A stretch of 64,000 nucleotides of DNA from Autumnicola sp041679265 (GCF_041679265.1 NZ_JBGFSM010000017.1:1-64000); one strand, 5' to 3'; counted from the first letter of the stretch, positions 15,159 through 24,294 are shown. Numbers and translations: made by a program. The notes: generated by a model from the sequence alone, not told the origin.

Positions 15159-15315
15159 AATTATCAGGGATTTTTATTCCCCTTCCATAACATTAGCCTT
15201 TCCGGAAACCACTAAGCTAAAAAACTGATTTCCCCAAAATATTCCCTGGCAGCTTCCAAAGTTTTGCAAATTCTTCGCGATATCGTACTTTCGCCATTTC
15301 CCATAATAGAAATAG

Positions 15316-15903
15316 ATGTCTCAGTTTTGGTTGTATTACAGGCTTGGCCTGGAACATATTCTGGATTGGCAGGCGTATGATCATGTACTATTCCTGGTTG
15401 TGCTTATTGTGGGTTATACCTTTAGCAGCTGGAAAAAAATTCTCTGGCTTATCACGTTATTTACTATAGGCCACACCCTGGCATTATTCCTTTCGGTTTA
15501 TGAAATAGTGAAGGTAGACACCGCCTATGTGGAATTCCTTATTCCGGTGACCATTCTTATTACCGCCTTTTACAATGTTCTTACTGCAGGTAAGAACGAA
15601 AAAAGCCGAAACCAGAACATGCTTTATTTCACCACGGTCTTCTTTGGCGTTATCCATGGCCTGGGATTCTCCTCCTACTTCAAAATGATTGCATCCACCG
15701 GCGAAAGCAGGTTCTTCCCGCTACTGGAATTTGCCCTGGGTATAGAAACGGCACAGGTTGCCGTAGTTTTAATAATAGTGATCCTGGGCTTTATTTTTCA
15801 GAATATGATAAGGGTTTCCAGGAGGGATTGGATCCTGGTTATTTCTTCTGTTGTTATTGGTATTATTTTACCCATTCTTCGGGATAATTTTCTGGCAATT
15901 TAA
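15316..15903 (+). CDS. HupE/UreJ-like membrane protein
   Basis: 195 residues with about six membrane helices. The conserved features of the family are visible: GLEHILDWQAYDHVLFL at the N-terminus (His/Asp-rich), a TIGHTLAL motif, FFGVIHGLGFSS and FALGIETAQ. HupE/UreJ proteins are linked to metal uptake (nickel or cobalt) in some bacteria, but this Bacteroidota version has no hydrogenase or urease neighbours. Function is therefore inferred only at family level. Monocistronic position; downstream is the deaminase gene after ~87 bp. Confidence 0.85.
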   Translation: MSQFWLYYRLGLEHILDWQAYDHVLFLVVLIVGYTFSSWKKILWLITLFTIGHTLALFLSVYEIVKVDTAYVEFLIPVTILITAFYNVLTAGKNEKSRNQNMLYFTTVFFGVIHGLGFSSYFKMIASTGESRFFPLLEFALGIETAQVAVVLIIVILGFIFQNMIRVSRRDWILVISSVVIGIILPILRDNFLAI

Positions 15904-15990
15904 TACTTTAGCTATTCTGAAATTTTCAGAAATCTGATTTTCAATACTTCAACTCTTCAGCATATATCCTGAAGTGCAGAACAATTACGC

Positions 15991-16422
15991 ATGCAAAAAA
16001 ACAAGCAACTTAAATACGATAAAGCTTACCTTAGGATCGCCCGGGAATGGGGAAAGCTTTCCCACTGTAAAAGAAAGCAGGTTGGCGCACTTATTGTTAA
16101 AGATAGAATGATAATTTCTGACGGGTATAATGGCACTCCCAGTGGTTTTGAGAATTTTTGTGAAGATGAAAACGGCTATACAAAATGGTATGTGCTTCAT
16201 GCAGAAGCAAATGCTATTCTTAAAGTTGCCGCATCTACGCAATCCTGCAGCAAAGCCACATTATACATTACCATGTCTCCCTGTAAGGAATGCAGTAAAT
16301 TAATTCATCAGGCCGGGATCACCCGCTTAGTATATAATATTGACTATAAAGATAATTCCGGGCTGGAGTTCCTTCAAAAGGCGGGAGTGGAACTTCAACA
16401 AATAACAGACTTAGATAATTGA
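15991..16422 (+). CDS. dCMP deaminase-family protein
   Basis: 143-residue zinc cytidine-deaminase fold. HAEANAI gives the zinc His and catalytic Glu, and PCKECSK the two zinc Cys residues. SHCKRKQVGALIVKDRMIISDGYNGTP is the N-terminal signature of the deoxycytidylate deaminase (ComEB) group, which forms dUMP for thymidylate synthesis. The stop overlaps the TTG start of the protease gene (ATTGA), so both are co-translated. Fits the nucleotide-metabolism theme with nrdAB and dgt nearby. Confidence 0.88.
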   Translation: MQKNKQLKYDKAYLRIAREWGKLSHCKRKQVGALIVKDRMIISDGYNGTPSGFENFCEDENGYTKWYVLHAEANAILKVAASTQSCSKATLYITMSPCKECSKLIHQAGITRLVYNIDYKDNSGLEFLQKAGVELQQITDLDN

Positions 16423-18014
16423 AAGATAAAAACAAAATATATATCCCATTACTTCTTGGTATGGCCTGCGCCCTTGGTATTTTCCTGGGAGCAAAGCTGG
16501 ATATTTCTACTTCACAAGGCTTATTTTCAGAAAATCCCAAGAAGCAAAAACTCAACAGGCTTATTGACTACATCGATTATGAATATGTAGATGATGTAAA
16601 TACAGACAGCATTGTTGATGTTACCGTAAACAGGATCCTGGAAAACCTGGACCCGCATTCTGTTTATATCCCCAAGAAAGAATACGATGCTGTAAGTGAG
16701 AATATGCAGGGGGATTTTGTGGGAATTGGCGTTAGCTTTTATTCCGTGGGAGATACCGTGGTGGTTATCCAGCCGCTGGAAGGCGGCCCAAGCCAGGATG
16801 TTGGAATCCATGGCGGGGATCGCATTCTGTACGCAAATGACCAGCAACTTTTTGGAAAGAATTTGTCCAATGACTCTATAATTAGCCAGTTAAAAGGTGA
16901 AGAAGGCAGCAATGTGAACCTGAAGGTGCTGCGCAAGGGAGAAAAAGAAATACTGGATTTTAATATTACCCGGGGCAAAGTTCCTTTAAAAAGTGTGGAT
17001 GCTGCTTATATGCTTACCAACAAGCTCGGCTATATTAAAATCAACCGCTTTTCAGAAACTACTTATGAAGAATTTGATAAAGCTTTGGAGAAGCTTCGCA
17101 AACAGGGAGCAAAGGAAATTGCACTGGATCTTCGCAATAATCCCGGGGGGTATCTTGCTGAAGCCATTAATGTAGCAGACGAATTTTTAAAAGATGACAA
17201 GCTTATCCTCTTCACCAAAAACAAAAGCGGCGCAATTGAAAAAACCTTTGCACAGCGCCACGGAGATTTTGAAAACGGTAAGGTATATGTGCTTATAAAT
17301 GAAGGATCTGCCTCTGCCAGCGAAGTGGTTGCGGGCGCCTTGCAGGATAATGATGTGGGCACCATTATTGGCCGAAGGTCTTATGGAAAAGGACTTGTTC
17401 AGCGTGAAATGGACCTGGGTGACGGCAGCGCGGTGAGATTAACCATTGCCCGCTATTACACTCCTACCGGCCGCTCCATTCAAAAACCTTACGAGGAAAA
17501 TAACGAAAAATATTTTAACGACTACCTGCGCCGGTATCGCAATGGCGAACTGCAATCTGCCGACAGTATTCATGTGGCAGACTCCCTGCGCTATATTACC
17601 CCCGGTGGAAAAGTGGTCTATGGCGGTGGCGGCATTATTCCGGATGTATTTGTCCCTAAAGATGTGGATGCTGAAAAAGAGCAGATTTCACTGTTGCTCA
17701 ACCGCGGATTTATGAGCCGTTTTATTTTTGAAGTTCTTGATGAGAACAGGAGCTACTTTAATTCCCTGAGCAGAAAAGAATTTGAGAAAAAGGTTATTAT
17801 TGATGACCAGATGGTTGCCGACTTTTTAAGATATATAAGGTCACATCCGCCCGGGTTAAACATTAAAATAAGCCATTATGAGCCCCTGCTAAAACAATAC
17901 CTTAAAGCGGTTATGGCTGAACAATTGTTCGGAACTAATGCATTTGAACAGCTAAAAAATGAAGATGATCGAATAATAGACAAAGTAATCGAATTGTCGA
18001 AGGAAAAAACCTAA
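16419..18014 (+). CDS. C-terminal processing peptidase (S41/CtpA family)
   Basis: 531 residues. An N-terminal membrane anchor/signal (IYIPLLLGMACALGIFLGA) is followed by a PDZ domain (around 90-180) and the S41 protease domain. The nucleophile is most likely Ser299 in GSASASE, with Lys324 in GRRSYGKG as general base. It acts in the periplasm on C-termini of envelope proteins. The start is TTG at 16419, overlapping the deaminase stop; no ATG fits before the signal sequence. The ~150 residues after the catalytic core form the usual extension of Bacteroidota homologues. Confidence 0.92.
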   Translation: MKDKNKIYIPLLLGMACALGIFLGAKLDISTSQGLFSENPKKQKLNRLIDYIDYEYVDDVNTDSIVDVTVNRILENLDPHSVYIPKKEYDAVSENMQGDFVGIGVSFYSVGDTVVVIQPLEGGPSQDVGIHGGDRILYANDQQLFGKNLSNDSIISQLKGEEGSNVNLKVLRKGEKEILDFNITRGKVPLKSVDAAYMLTNKLGYIKINRFSETTYEEFDKALEKLRKQGAKEIALDLRNNPGGYLAEAINVADEFLKDDKLILFTKNKSGAIEKTFAQRHGDFENGKVYVLINEGSASASEVVAGALQDNDVGTIIGRRSYGKGLVQREMDLGDGSAVRLTIARYYTPTGRSIQKPYEENNEKYFNDYLRRYRNGELQSADSIHVADSLRYITPGGKVVYGGGGIIPDVFVPKDVDAEKEQISLLLNRGFMSRFIFEVLDENRSYFNSLSRKEFEKKVIIDDQMVADFLRYIRSHPPGLNIKISHYEPLLKQYLKAVMAEQLFGTNAFEQLKNEDDRIIDKVIELSKEKT

Positions 18015-18024
18015 TTTAGGTGAT

Positions 18025-18333
18025 GTGAATACTACCTACGGATATCTATGGGCCTGTGTGACCATCTCCCCTCTATTATTTTTTATAATCGCGGTGAGCT
18101 TCCGGTTACTGGATAACAGCTCTCTTCTTTTTCTTCAGAAGGAGATTTTGGTAAATTCCTCCAATGTTTCCATAAAAAGTATCCAGGAGCAAATAGAAAA
18201 TCATCCGGATGAAACCTTTAGAAAACAGCTTAAAAGAGCTTTGGTTTACAGGAAACTGCACCGCACCTTTATCTGGTTAATGGTACTTTCCCTGCCCATA
18301 ATGCTGGTTTCGCTTTACCTGTTGTTACACTAA
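18025..18333 (+). CDS. Small two-helix membrane protein of unknown function
   Basis: 102 residues starting at GTG, with AGG six bases upstream; the nearby ATG is followed at once by a stop. Two hydrophobic segments (about 9-25 and 82-101) flank a charged helical middle with EQIENHPDETFRKQLKRAL. No family recognised. It lies 10 bp after the protease gene, probably in the same operon, and its 3' end overlaps the convergent FAD gene by nine bases. Confidence 0.65.
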   Translation: MNTTYGYLWACVTISPLLFFIIAVSFRLLDNSSLLFLQKEILVNSSNVSIKSIQEQIENHPDETFRKQLKRALVYRKLHRTFIWLMVLSLPIMLVSLYLLLH

Positions 18334-18936
18334 TTTATCGTGCACTTTTACATGCTCCCCATTATTCCATTGGGTTAAAACATCTGTTGCCACCGCGGCA
18401 CCGCTACCACAGGCAATGGCATACTGGCTCCTCCAGCCGGCCAGAGAACCCGCCACATACAATCCCGGAGCTACCAGGTGATCCTCATTTTTAAGCTGAA
18501 GCCTGTTTTTTGATGTTTTTGCCTTCTTATGCGGAATAATATACTTTTCCAATCCATTAATACGCAGTGAGGCTTCATATCCCACCGCCACCACCACGGT
18601 TGTGGCAGTATAACTGTTTTTATTGGTCACTACCTGAAATCCTCCGGCTGCAAGAGCAGTGATTTCCTTTACTTTTTCCTTTTCAATCAGGGCAACCTCA
18701 GGATAAAGATGTTGCAATTGCTCCTTGCCTCTTTTTAAAATAGAATTTCCGGTAGTTCCGGGCTCTAGACCCAAAACATTATTAAACAATGCCGATTGTA
18801 AATGAGAAGTTTTTTGATGCAGGATGATCCCGGCTGTTTTCCCTTCAGCAAAAGGTTTACTCATGGCAGAACCAATAACCAGGGCACAGGACATGCCCGC
18901 AGCTCCTCCCCCTACAATTAACACATCAAAATTCAT
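18325..18936 (-). CDS. Single-domain FAD-dependent oxidoreductase-like protein
   Basis: 203 residues resembling the FAD domain of thioredoxin reductase. DVLIVGGGAAGMSCAL binds the FAD ADP part; TTVVVAVGYE follows; the C-terminal motif that is normally GD reads GLYVAGSLAGWRSQ. The NADPH-binding domain and CxxC redox pair are absent, and the Asp that contacts the flavin ribityl is replaced by Ser. It seems a conserved small family rather than a truncation, as the frame starts and ends cleanly. Its ATG overlaps the stop of the upstream 66-residue gene by one base (TAATG), coupling it to marC. Confidence 0.72.
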   Translation of the reverse strand: MNFDVLIVGGGAAGMSCALVIGSAMSKPFAEGKTAGIILHQKTSHLQSALFNNVLGLEPGTTGNSILKRGKEQLQHLYPEVALIEKEKVKEITALAAGGFQVVTNKNSYTATTVVVAVGYEASLRINGLEKYIIPHKKAKTSKNRLQLKNEDHLVAPGLYVAGSLAGWRSQYAIACGSGAAVATDVLTQWNNGEHVKVHDKLV

Positions 18937-19136
18937 TATCCCTGCTTTTGCTTTTTGGCAATTGTACGTGATATCAACAGGATAACCATAAGTATAATCA
19001 CACAGGTACTGGCAAGGATAGCCGCCGAGGCTTTGGCACTGTCCCCATCCAGAAGATTATTAAAATCCAGGATACTTATATTATAACCAATTAAAACAAC
19101 AGCCAGTAAAATTATGGTATATATAAAAAACTTCAT
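18936..19136 (-). CDS. Small two-helix membrane protein
   Basis: 66 residues, two transmembrane helices (about 3-22 and 39-58) and a Lys-rich cytoplasmic tail (KKQKQG). No family recognised. It starts one base after the marC stop and its own stop overlaps the FAD gene start, so it is the middle gene of a tight three-gene unit. Confidence 0.65.
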   Translation of the reverse strand: MKFFIYTIILLAVVLIGYNISILDFNNLLDGDSAKASAAILASTCVIILMVILLISRTIAKKQKQG

Positions 19137-19137
19137 T

Positions 19138-19716
19138 TTAGAAAAGACTTTGAATATTTGCCGTAAAGAGCTTCACTGCAATTGCCAGCAGGATCACTCC
19201 AAATATTTTTCGAATTACATTAATTCCCTGCTGCCCTAATATCCGCTCAATTTTACCGGAAGACTTCAGCACAGCATATACAAAGATAACATTGATTACA
19301 ATAGAAACAATGATATTTACCGTTTCATATTCAGCCCTTAAAGACAAAATAGACGTCATGGTGCCCGCACCGGCAATAAGCGGGAAAGCCAGCGGCACTA
19401 TAGAGGCCGTTTGCGGAGTATCGTCTTTATAAAGCGTTATCCCAAGGATCATTTCCAGCGCCAGAAAAAACAGGATAAAGGCACCGGCCACGGCAAAAGA
19501 GTTTACGTCAATCCCAATAAGGTTTAAGATTTCCTTTCCTAAAAACAGAAAAACAACCATCAAAAGCCCGGCAACAATAGAAGCTTTTTCACTTTCTATA
19601 TGGCCGGATTTCTTCCGCAGATCTATAATAATGGGAATGCTGCCAATAATGTCTATCACCGCGAAAAGCACCATGCTGGCGGTAAATACTTCCTTTAAAT
19701 TAAATGTGGACCACAT
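19138..19716 (-). CDS. MarC-family integral membrane protein
   Basis: 192 residues from the ATG at 19716; a longer frame would begin at a TTG that lies inside the putative promoter. Six predicted helices. Family features are FAVIDIIGSIPIIIDLRKK at the N-terminus, ALEMILGI, and PLAFPLIAGAGTMTSI in the centre. MarC/UPF0056 proteins were once linked to multiple antibiotic resistance, but that link was withdrawn and the transport substrate is unknown. First gene of the marC / 66-residue / FAD-protein operon. Confidence 0.88.
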   Translation of the reverse strand: MWSTFNLKEVFTASMVLFAVIDIIGSIPIIIDLRKKSGHIESEKASIVAGLLMVVFLFLGKEILNLIGIDVNSFAVAGAFILFFLALEMILGITLYKDDTPQTASIVPLAFPLIAGAGTMTSILSLRAEYETVNIIVSIVINVIFVYAVLKSSGKIERILGQQGINVIRKIFGVILLAIAVKLFTANIQSLF

Positions 19717-19734
19717 AGGCTTCAAAATTTCGCG

Positions 19735-19742
19735 CAAAAGTA
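19735..19742 (-). promoter_or_regulatory. Putative -7 element of the marC operon
   Basis: The minus strand reads TACTTTTG, an exact TAnnTTTG match, 18 nt upstream of the chosen ATG. No TTG -33 box at the ideal distance. It supports the 19716 start rather than the longer frame. Confidence 0.45.
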
Positions 19743-19830
19743 CTGTTTAATAGAGAAATGAGAAGCCGGGAAAACCAAGATTTTTTATAAAATTCTATGG
19801 TGCAAACCATGCCGAAAGCACAGATAAAAT

Positions 19831-19838
19831 TATATTTG
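19831..19838 (+). promoter_or_regulatory. Putative -7 element at the DUF3109 gene; suggests a leaderless transcript
   Basis: TATATTTG, an exact TAnnTTTG match, ends only four bases before the ATG at 19843. With usual Bacteroidota geometry, transcription would start at or next to the A of the start codon. No canonical TTG -33 box is seen at 19-21 nt. Confidence 0.45.
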
Positions 19839-19842
19839 CAGC

Positions 19843-20418
19843 ATGTTTCAGTTAGGAAAAACTATAGTATCTGAAGAGATCATTAAAAATGATTTTGTGT
19901 GCAACCTCTCTGCCTGCAAAGGAGCCTGTTGTATAGACGGGGATGCCGGCGCGCCGGTGGAGCAAGAGGAAGCCCGAATCCTGGAAGAGCTATATCCCAA
20001 GATTAAACCTTTTCTACGGAAAAAGGGTATACAGGCCATAGAAGAACAAGGCACTTCCATCACAACAGATTTAGGAGAAATTGAAACCCCGCTTATTAAT
20101 GATGCCGATTGTGCTTATGTAACATTTGATGAAAAAGGCACTGCCCTCTGCGGGATTGAAGAAGCCTACAATCAGGGAGCTATAGACTGGAAAAAGCCTG
20201 TTTCCTGCCATCTCTATCCTGTTAGGGTACAGGATTATACCGAATTCTCTGCCGTGAACTACCACCGCTGGCAAATTTGTGATGATGCCTGTAGCCTTGG
20301 GGCTGAGCTGGAAGTTCCGGTATATAAATTCGTGAAAGAAGCACTTATCCGCAAATTTGGGGAAGACTGGTACCTGGAACTGGAAAAAATAGCTGAAAAC
20401 CTTAACAATAGAGACTAA
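19843..20418 (+). CDS. DUF3109 family cysteine-rich protein
   Basis: 191 residues. Eight or so Cys residues are arranged in short clusters (CNLSACKGACC near the N-terminus, ADCAY, ALCG, SCHLYPVR, ICDDAC), suggesting metal or iron-sulfur binding. This is the pattern of the DUF3109 (YkgJ-like) family, common in Bacteroidota with unknown function. Soluble, no signal peptide. Divergent from marC over a ~126-bp shared promoter region. Confidence 0.85.
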   Translation: MFQLGKTIVSEEIIKNDFVCNLSACKGACCIDGDAGAPVEQEEARILEELYPKIKPFLRKKGIQAIEEQGTSITTDLGEIETPLINDADCAYVTFDEKGTALCGIEEAYNQGAIDWKKPVSCHLYPVRVQDYTEFSAVNYHRWQICDDACSLGAELEVPVYKFVKEALIRKFGEDWYLELEKIAENLNNRD

Positions 20419-20442
20419 CGGTTTCCTGAAATTATTGCTTTT

Positions 20443-20547
20443 TTATTTCTCTGCTATTGCTTCCATAGGGTTTACCCGCTCGCCTCTCACTTCAGTATTT
20501 ATTATCCTTTTAAGTACTTTTTCATTAAAATTCCCTCCTGTTTTCAT
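20443..20547 (-). CDS. Possible 34-residue ORF or gene-end remnant
   Basis: On the minus strand a frame from ATG at 20547 to TAA at 20443 encodes a basic peptide ending in VRGERVNPMEAIAEK. It remains open for a further ~16 codons upstream without an ATG. The ending faintly resembles C-termini of FtsX-type permeases, but no membrane helix is present, so I cannot assign it. It may be a small real gene, a decayed 3' end, or chance, in the 274-bp gap before nrdB. Confidence 0.2.
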   Translation of the reverse strand: MKTGGNFNEKVLKRIINTEVRGERVNPMEAIAEK

Positions 20548-20692
20548 CTTTTGTTTTAAGAAAATTTTGGCTGTCCCTGTTAAAAACTTTGTGGAAAACG
20601 TTTAAATCTTTTCCTACAAACCAACTAAGGAATTTACAATCTTTGTTATGGACGTAACCTATTAACCACTACAAAACTAAACCCTTATCGCT

Positions 20693-21670
20693 ATGGCCCA
20701 ACTGGAACCCATTTTACAGGAAAACAAAGACCGGTTTGTAATTTTTCCCATAAAACATCATGATATTTGGGACTGGTATAAGAAAATGGAAGCCAGCTTT
20801 TGGACAGCCGAAGAGATAGACCTTCATCAGGATTTGAACGATTGGAACCACAAACTAAATGCTGACGAGCGTTACTTTATAAAACATATTCTGGCATTTT
20901 TTGCCGCTTCAGATGGAATTGTAAATGAAAACCTGGCAGAGAATTTCGTAAACGAGGTGCAATATGCCGAAGCCAAATTCTTCTACGGCTTTCAGATTAT
21001 GATGGAAAATATTCATTCTGAAACCTATTCTCTTCTTATTGATACGTATGTAAAAGAAGACCGGGAAAAAGAGAAATTGTTTAAAGCCATAGAAGTTTTT
21101 CCTGCCATTCAGAAAAAGGCAAAATGGGCATTGAAATGGATAGAATCAGATTCTTTTGCGGAACGATTAATCGCTTTCGCAGCCGTGGAAGGGATTTTCT
21201 TCTCAGGCTCCTTCTGCTCGATTTTCTGGCTGAAAAAACGCGGATTAATGCCCGGGCTAACCTTTTCTAATGAACTTATTTCCAGGGATGAAGGTGTGCA
21301 TTGCGATTTTGCCGTTCACCTGCACAATATCCACCTGGTGAACAAAGTACCAAAGGAACGCATTCGTGAAATTTTGGTAGACGCCTTAAATATTGAACGC
21401 GAATTTATCACCGAAAGCCTTCCCGTAAGCCTTATTGGAATGAACGCAAAGCTCATGACGCAGTACCTGGAATTTGTGACCGACAGGCTGCTGGTAGAAC
21501 TTGGCTGTGAAAAAGAATATGGCGCTTCCAACCCGTTTGATTTTATGGACATGATCAACCTGCAGGGAAAAACCAATTTCTTTGAGAAAAGAGTTGGGGA
21601 ATATCAGAAGGCCGGGGTGATGAATAAAGATAAAAATTCAGATAAAATCAGTTTCGACGCTGATTTTTAG
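20693..21670 (+). CDS. nrdB: Class Ia ribonucleotide reductase, beta subunit
   Basis: 325 residues; houses the diiron-tyrosyl radical cofactor that starts ribonucleotide reduction by NrdA. All expected ligands are present: Asp74 (ASDGIV), Glu105 and His108 (ENIHSETY), Glu166 (AAVEGIFF), Glu200 and His203 (SRDEGVHCDF), and the radical Tyr112 four residues after His108. A tyrosyl-radical enzyme of the usual Bacteroidota type is therefore likely. Transcribed with nrdA 147 bp downstream. The 274-bp upstream gap should carry the promoter, but I could not identify a convincing box. Confidence 0.96.
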   Translation: MAQLEPILQENKDRFVIFPIKHHDIWDWYKKMEASFWTAEEIDLHQDLNDWNHKLNADERYFIKHILAFFAASDGIVNENLAENFVNEVQYAEAKFFYGFQIMMENIHSETYSLLIDTYVKEDREKEKLFKAIEVFPAIQKKAKWALKWIESDSFAERLIAFAAVEGIFFSGSFCSIFWLKKRGLMPGLTFSNELISRDEGVHCDFAVHLHNIHLVNKVPKERIREILVDALNIEREFITESLPVSLIGMNAKLMTQYLEFVTDRLLVELGCEKEYGASNPFDFMDMINLQGKTNFFEKRVGEYQKAGVMNKDKNSDKISFDADF

Positions 21671-21817
21671 AGAAAGCCGCAAACAGCACGCTATCCCCCA
21701 ATAGGTGCTGTTTCAGCTTTAAATAATATAACCACCGGAATTCCCGCATTTTTCCGCGGAAAGAACCTGGCTAGAATACCTATACCCTTATTTAAAGTTA
21801 ACTAAAACTGAAATCTG

Positions 21818-24277
21818 ATGTACGTAGTAAAAAGAGATGGACGCAGGGAGCCCGTAATGTTTGATAAGATCACCGCCAGGGTCAAAAAACTTTGTTACGG
21901 CCTTAATGAACTGGTAGAACCCGTAAAAGTTGCCATGCGGGTGATTGAAGGTTTGTATGACAATGTGACCACCAGCGAACTGGATAATCTCGCTGCTGAA
22001 ATTGCCGCCACCATGACCACTTCGCATCCGGATTATGCAAAACTGGCCGCACGTATTTCAGTCTCCAACCTGCATAAAAACACCAAAAAGACCTTTTCTG
22101 AGGTCATGGCAGATCTTTATGAATACATAAATCCCAGGACGGGAGAGAAAGCTCCCCTGCTGGCAGATGAGGTTTATGAGGTGATTCAGAAGAACAAGGA
22201 AACCCTGGATTCTACCATTATCTACAACCGGGATTTTGGTTATGATTATTTCGGCTTTAAAACCCTGGAACGTTCTTATCTTTTAAAACTAAACGGAAAA
22301 ATAGCCGAGCGGCCGCAGCACATGCTTATGCGCGTGGCGGTTGGAATCCATTTAAATGATATAGACGCTGCCATTGAGACTTACGAGCTCATGTCTAAAA
22401 AATATTTTACCCACGCCACTCCTACACTTTTCAATGCCGGCACGCCAAAACCTCAAATGTCTTCCTGTTTCCTGCTCACCATGAAGGACGACAGTATAGA
22501 CGGCATTTATGATACTTTAAAACAGACCGCGAAAATTTCACAATCTGCAGGAGGGATTGGCCTTTCCATACATAATGTTCGCGCCACGGGATCTTATATC
22601 TCGGGGACCAATGGTACTTCTAATGGCATTGTTCCCATGCTAAGGGTTTTTAACGATACCGCCAGATATGTGGACCAGGGCGGCGGGAAACGTAAAGGCT
22701 CCTTTGCCATGTATGTAGAACCCTGGCATGCCGATATTTTTGATTTTCTTGATCTTAAAAAGAACCACGGAAAAGAGGAAATGCGCGCACGTGATCTTTT
22801 CTATGCCATGTGGGTGCCGGACCTTTTTATGAAAAGGGTTGAAGAAGACGGGAACTGGACGCTAATGTGCCCGCATGAGTGCCCCGGCTTGTATGATGTT
22901 CATGGCGAAGAATTCGAAAAACTTTACCTGAAGTACGAAGCGGAAAAAAAAGGACGAAAATCCATAAAAGCAAGGGAACTTTGGGAGAAAATCCTGGAAT
23001 CCCAAATTGAAACCGGGACTCCGTATATGCTTTATAAAGATTCCGCCAACAGGAAATCAAACCAGAAAAACCTGGGCACGATCCGTTCTTCAAACCTGTG
23101 CACCGAAATTCTTGAATATACCAGCAAAGATGAAGTTGCCGTTTGCAATCTTGCTTCCATCGCTTTGCCCATGTTTATCAAAAATGGCGAATTTGACCAT
23201 AAAGAACTCTATAAAATCACCAAACGCGTCACTAAAAACCTCAACAAGGTGATTGACCGCAATTATTATCCTGTTGAAGAGGCGCGCAATTCCAACATGC
23301 GCCACCGGCCGGTGGGATTGGGGGTACAGGGCCTGGCCGATACTTTTATAAAGCTGAGACTGCCTTTTACAAGTGATGATGCGAAGAAGTTAAACCAGGA
23401 AATCTTTGAAACCCTCTATTTTGCTGCTGTTACTGCTTCTATGGAACTGGCAAAAGAAGAAGGCCCATATTCCACTTTTAAAGGTTCGCCCATAAGCCAG
23501 GGTGAATTTCAGTATAATTTATGGGGTATAAAAGATGAAGACCTTAGCGGCAGGTGGGATTGGGGGAAACTCCGCCACCAGGTGATGAAACATGGAGTGC
23601 GCAACTCCCTTCTTGTGGCGCCTATGCCAACAGCTTCCACTTCCCAGATCCTGGGAAATAATGAAGCTTTTGAACCCTACACCTCAAATATCTATACAAG
23701 ACGTGTGCTTTCCGGGGAATTTATTGTGGTGAACAAACACTTGCTGGAAGACCTTGTTGCCCGTAATTTATGGAATGACGAGGTTAAAAATGCCATTATG
23801 CGGAACAATGGTTCTGTACAGGATATTGATGTAATTCCGCAGGACCTGAAAGAACTTTATAAAACGGTATGGGAAATGAGCATGAAGGATATAATAGATA
23901 TGTCCCGCCAGCGCGGTTATTTTATAGACCAGTCGCAGTCCCTAAACCTGTTCATGGAAAATGCCAATTTTGGAAAACTTACTTCCATGCACTTCTATGC
24001 CTGGAAAAGCGGTCTTAAAACCGGGATGTATTATCTAAGGACAAAAAGCGCTGTGGACGCCATAAAATTCACCCTTCAGAAAGAAACAAAAAAGGAGCCT
24101 GTTGCTGAAACTGCTTCTGCCGCGCCTTCCCGTGCCGCTGAAACTTTAAAAAAAGAAGAAAATACCAATTCAACCACTCCTCATGAAGAAGGCTCACTTT
24201 CCGCGGAAGAATTACGGGCCATTATCGCACAATCCAAAGAAGAGGAAGGTGACGATTGCTTAATGTGTGGATCTTGA
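21818..24277 (+). CDS. nrdA: Class Ia ribonucleotide reductase, alpha subunit
   Basis: 819 residues; catalytic subunit reducing ribonucleoside diphosphates. An N-terminal ATP cone (VVKRDGRREPVMFDKIT...) for dATP/ATP activity control covers about residues 1-95. The active-site set is visible: Cys in QMSSCFLLT, the NLCTEI triad (Asn-Cys-Glu) and Cys in AVCNLAS. PTASTSQILGNNEAFEPY is the conserved phosphate-binding loop region. The C-terminal tail is a flexible Ala/Lys/Glu-rich linker ending in DDCLMCGS, the CxxC pair that re-reduces the active site. Confidence 0.97.
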   Translation: MYVVKRDGRREPVMFDKITARVKKLCYGLNELVEPVKVAMRVIEGLYDNVTTSELDNLAAEIAATMTTSHPDYAKLAARISVSNLHKNTKKTFSEVMADLYEYINPRTGEKAPLLADEVYEVIQKNKETLDSTIIYNRDFGYDYFGFKTLERSYLLKLNGKIAERPQHMLMRVAVGIHLNDIDAAIETYELMSKKYFTHATPTLFNAGTPKPQMSSCFLLTMKDDSIDGIYDTLKQTAKISQSAGGIGLSIHNVRATGSYISGTNGTSNGIVPMLRVFNDTARYVDQGGGKRKGSFAMYVEPWHADIFDFLDLKKNHGKEEMRARDLFYAMWVPDLFMKRVEEDGNWTLMCPHECPGLYDVHGEEFEKLYLKYEAEKKGRKSIKARELWEKILESQIETGTPYMLYKDSANRKSNQKNLGTIRSSNLCTEILEYTSKDEVAVCNLASIALPMFIKNGEFDHKELYKITKRVTKNLNKVIDRNYYPVEEARNSNMRHRPVGLGVQGLADTFIKLRLPFTSDDAKKLNQEIFETLYFAAVTASMELAKEEGPYSTFKGSPISQGEFQYNLWGIKDEDLSGRWDWGKLRHQVMKHGVRNSLLVAPMPTASTSQILGNNEAFEPYTSNIYTRRVLSGEFIVVNKHLLEDLVARNLWNDEVKNAIMRNNGSVQDIDVIPQDLKELYKTVWEMSMKDIIDMSRQRGYFIDQSQSLNLFMENANFGKLTSMHFYAWKSGLKTGMYYLRTKSAVDAIKFTLQKETKKEPVAETASAAPSRAAETLKKEENTNSTTPHEEGSLSAEELRAIIAQSKEEEGDDCLMCGS

Positions 24278-24294
24278 TTAAAGAGAGGAAAGAC

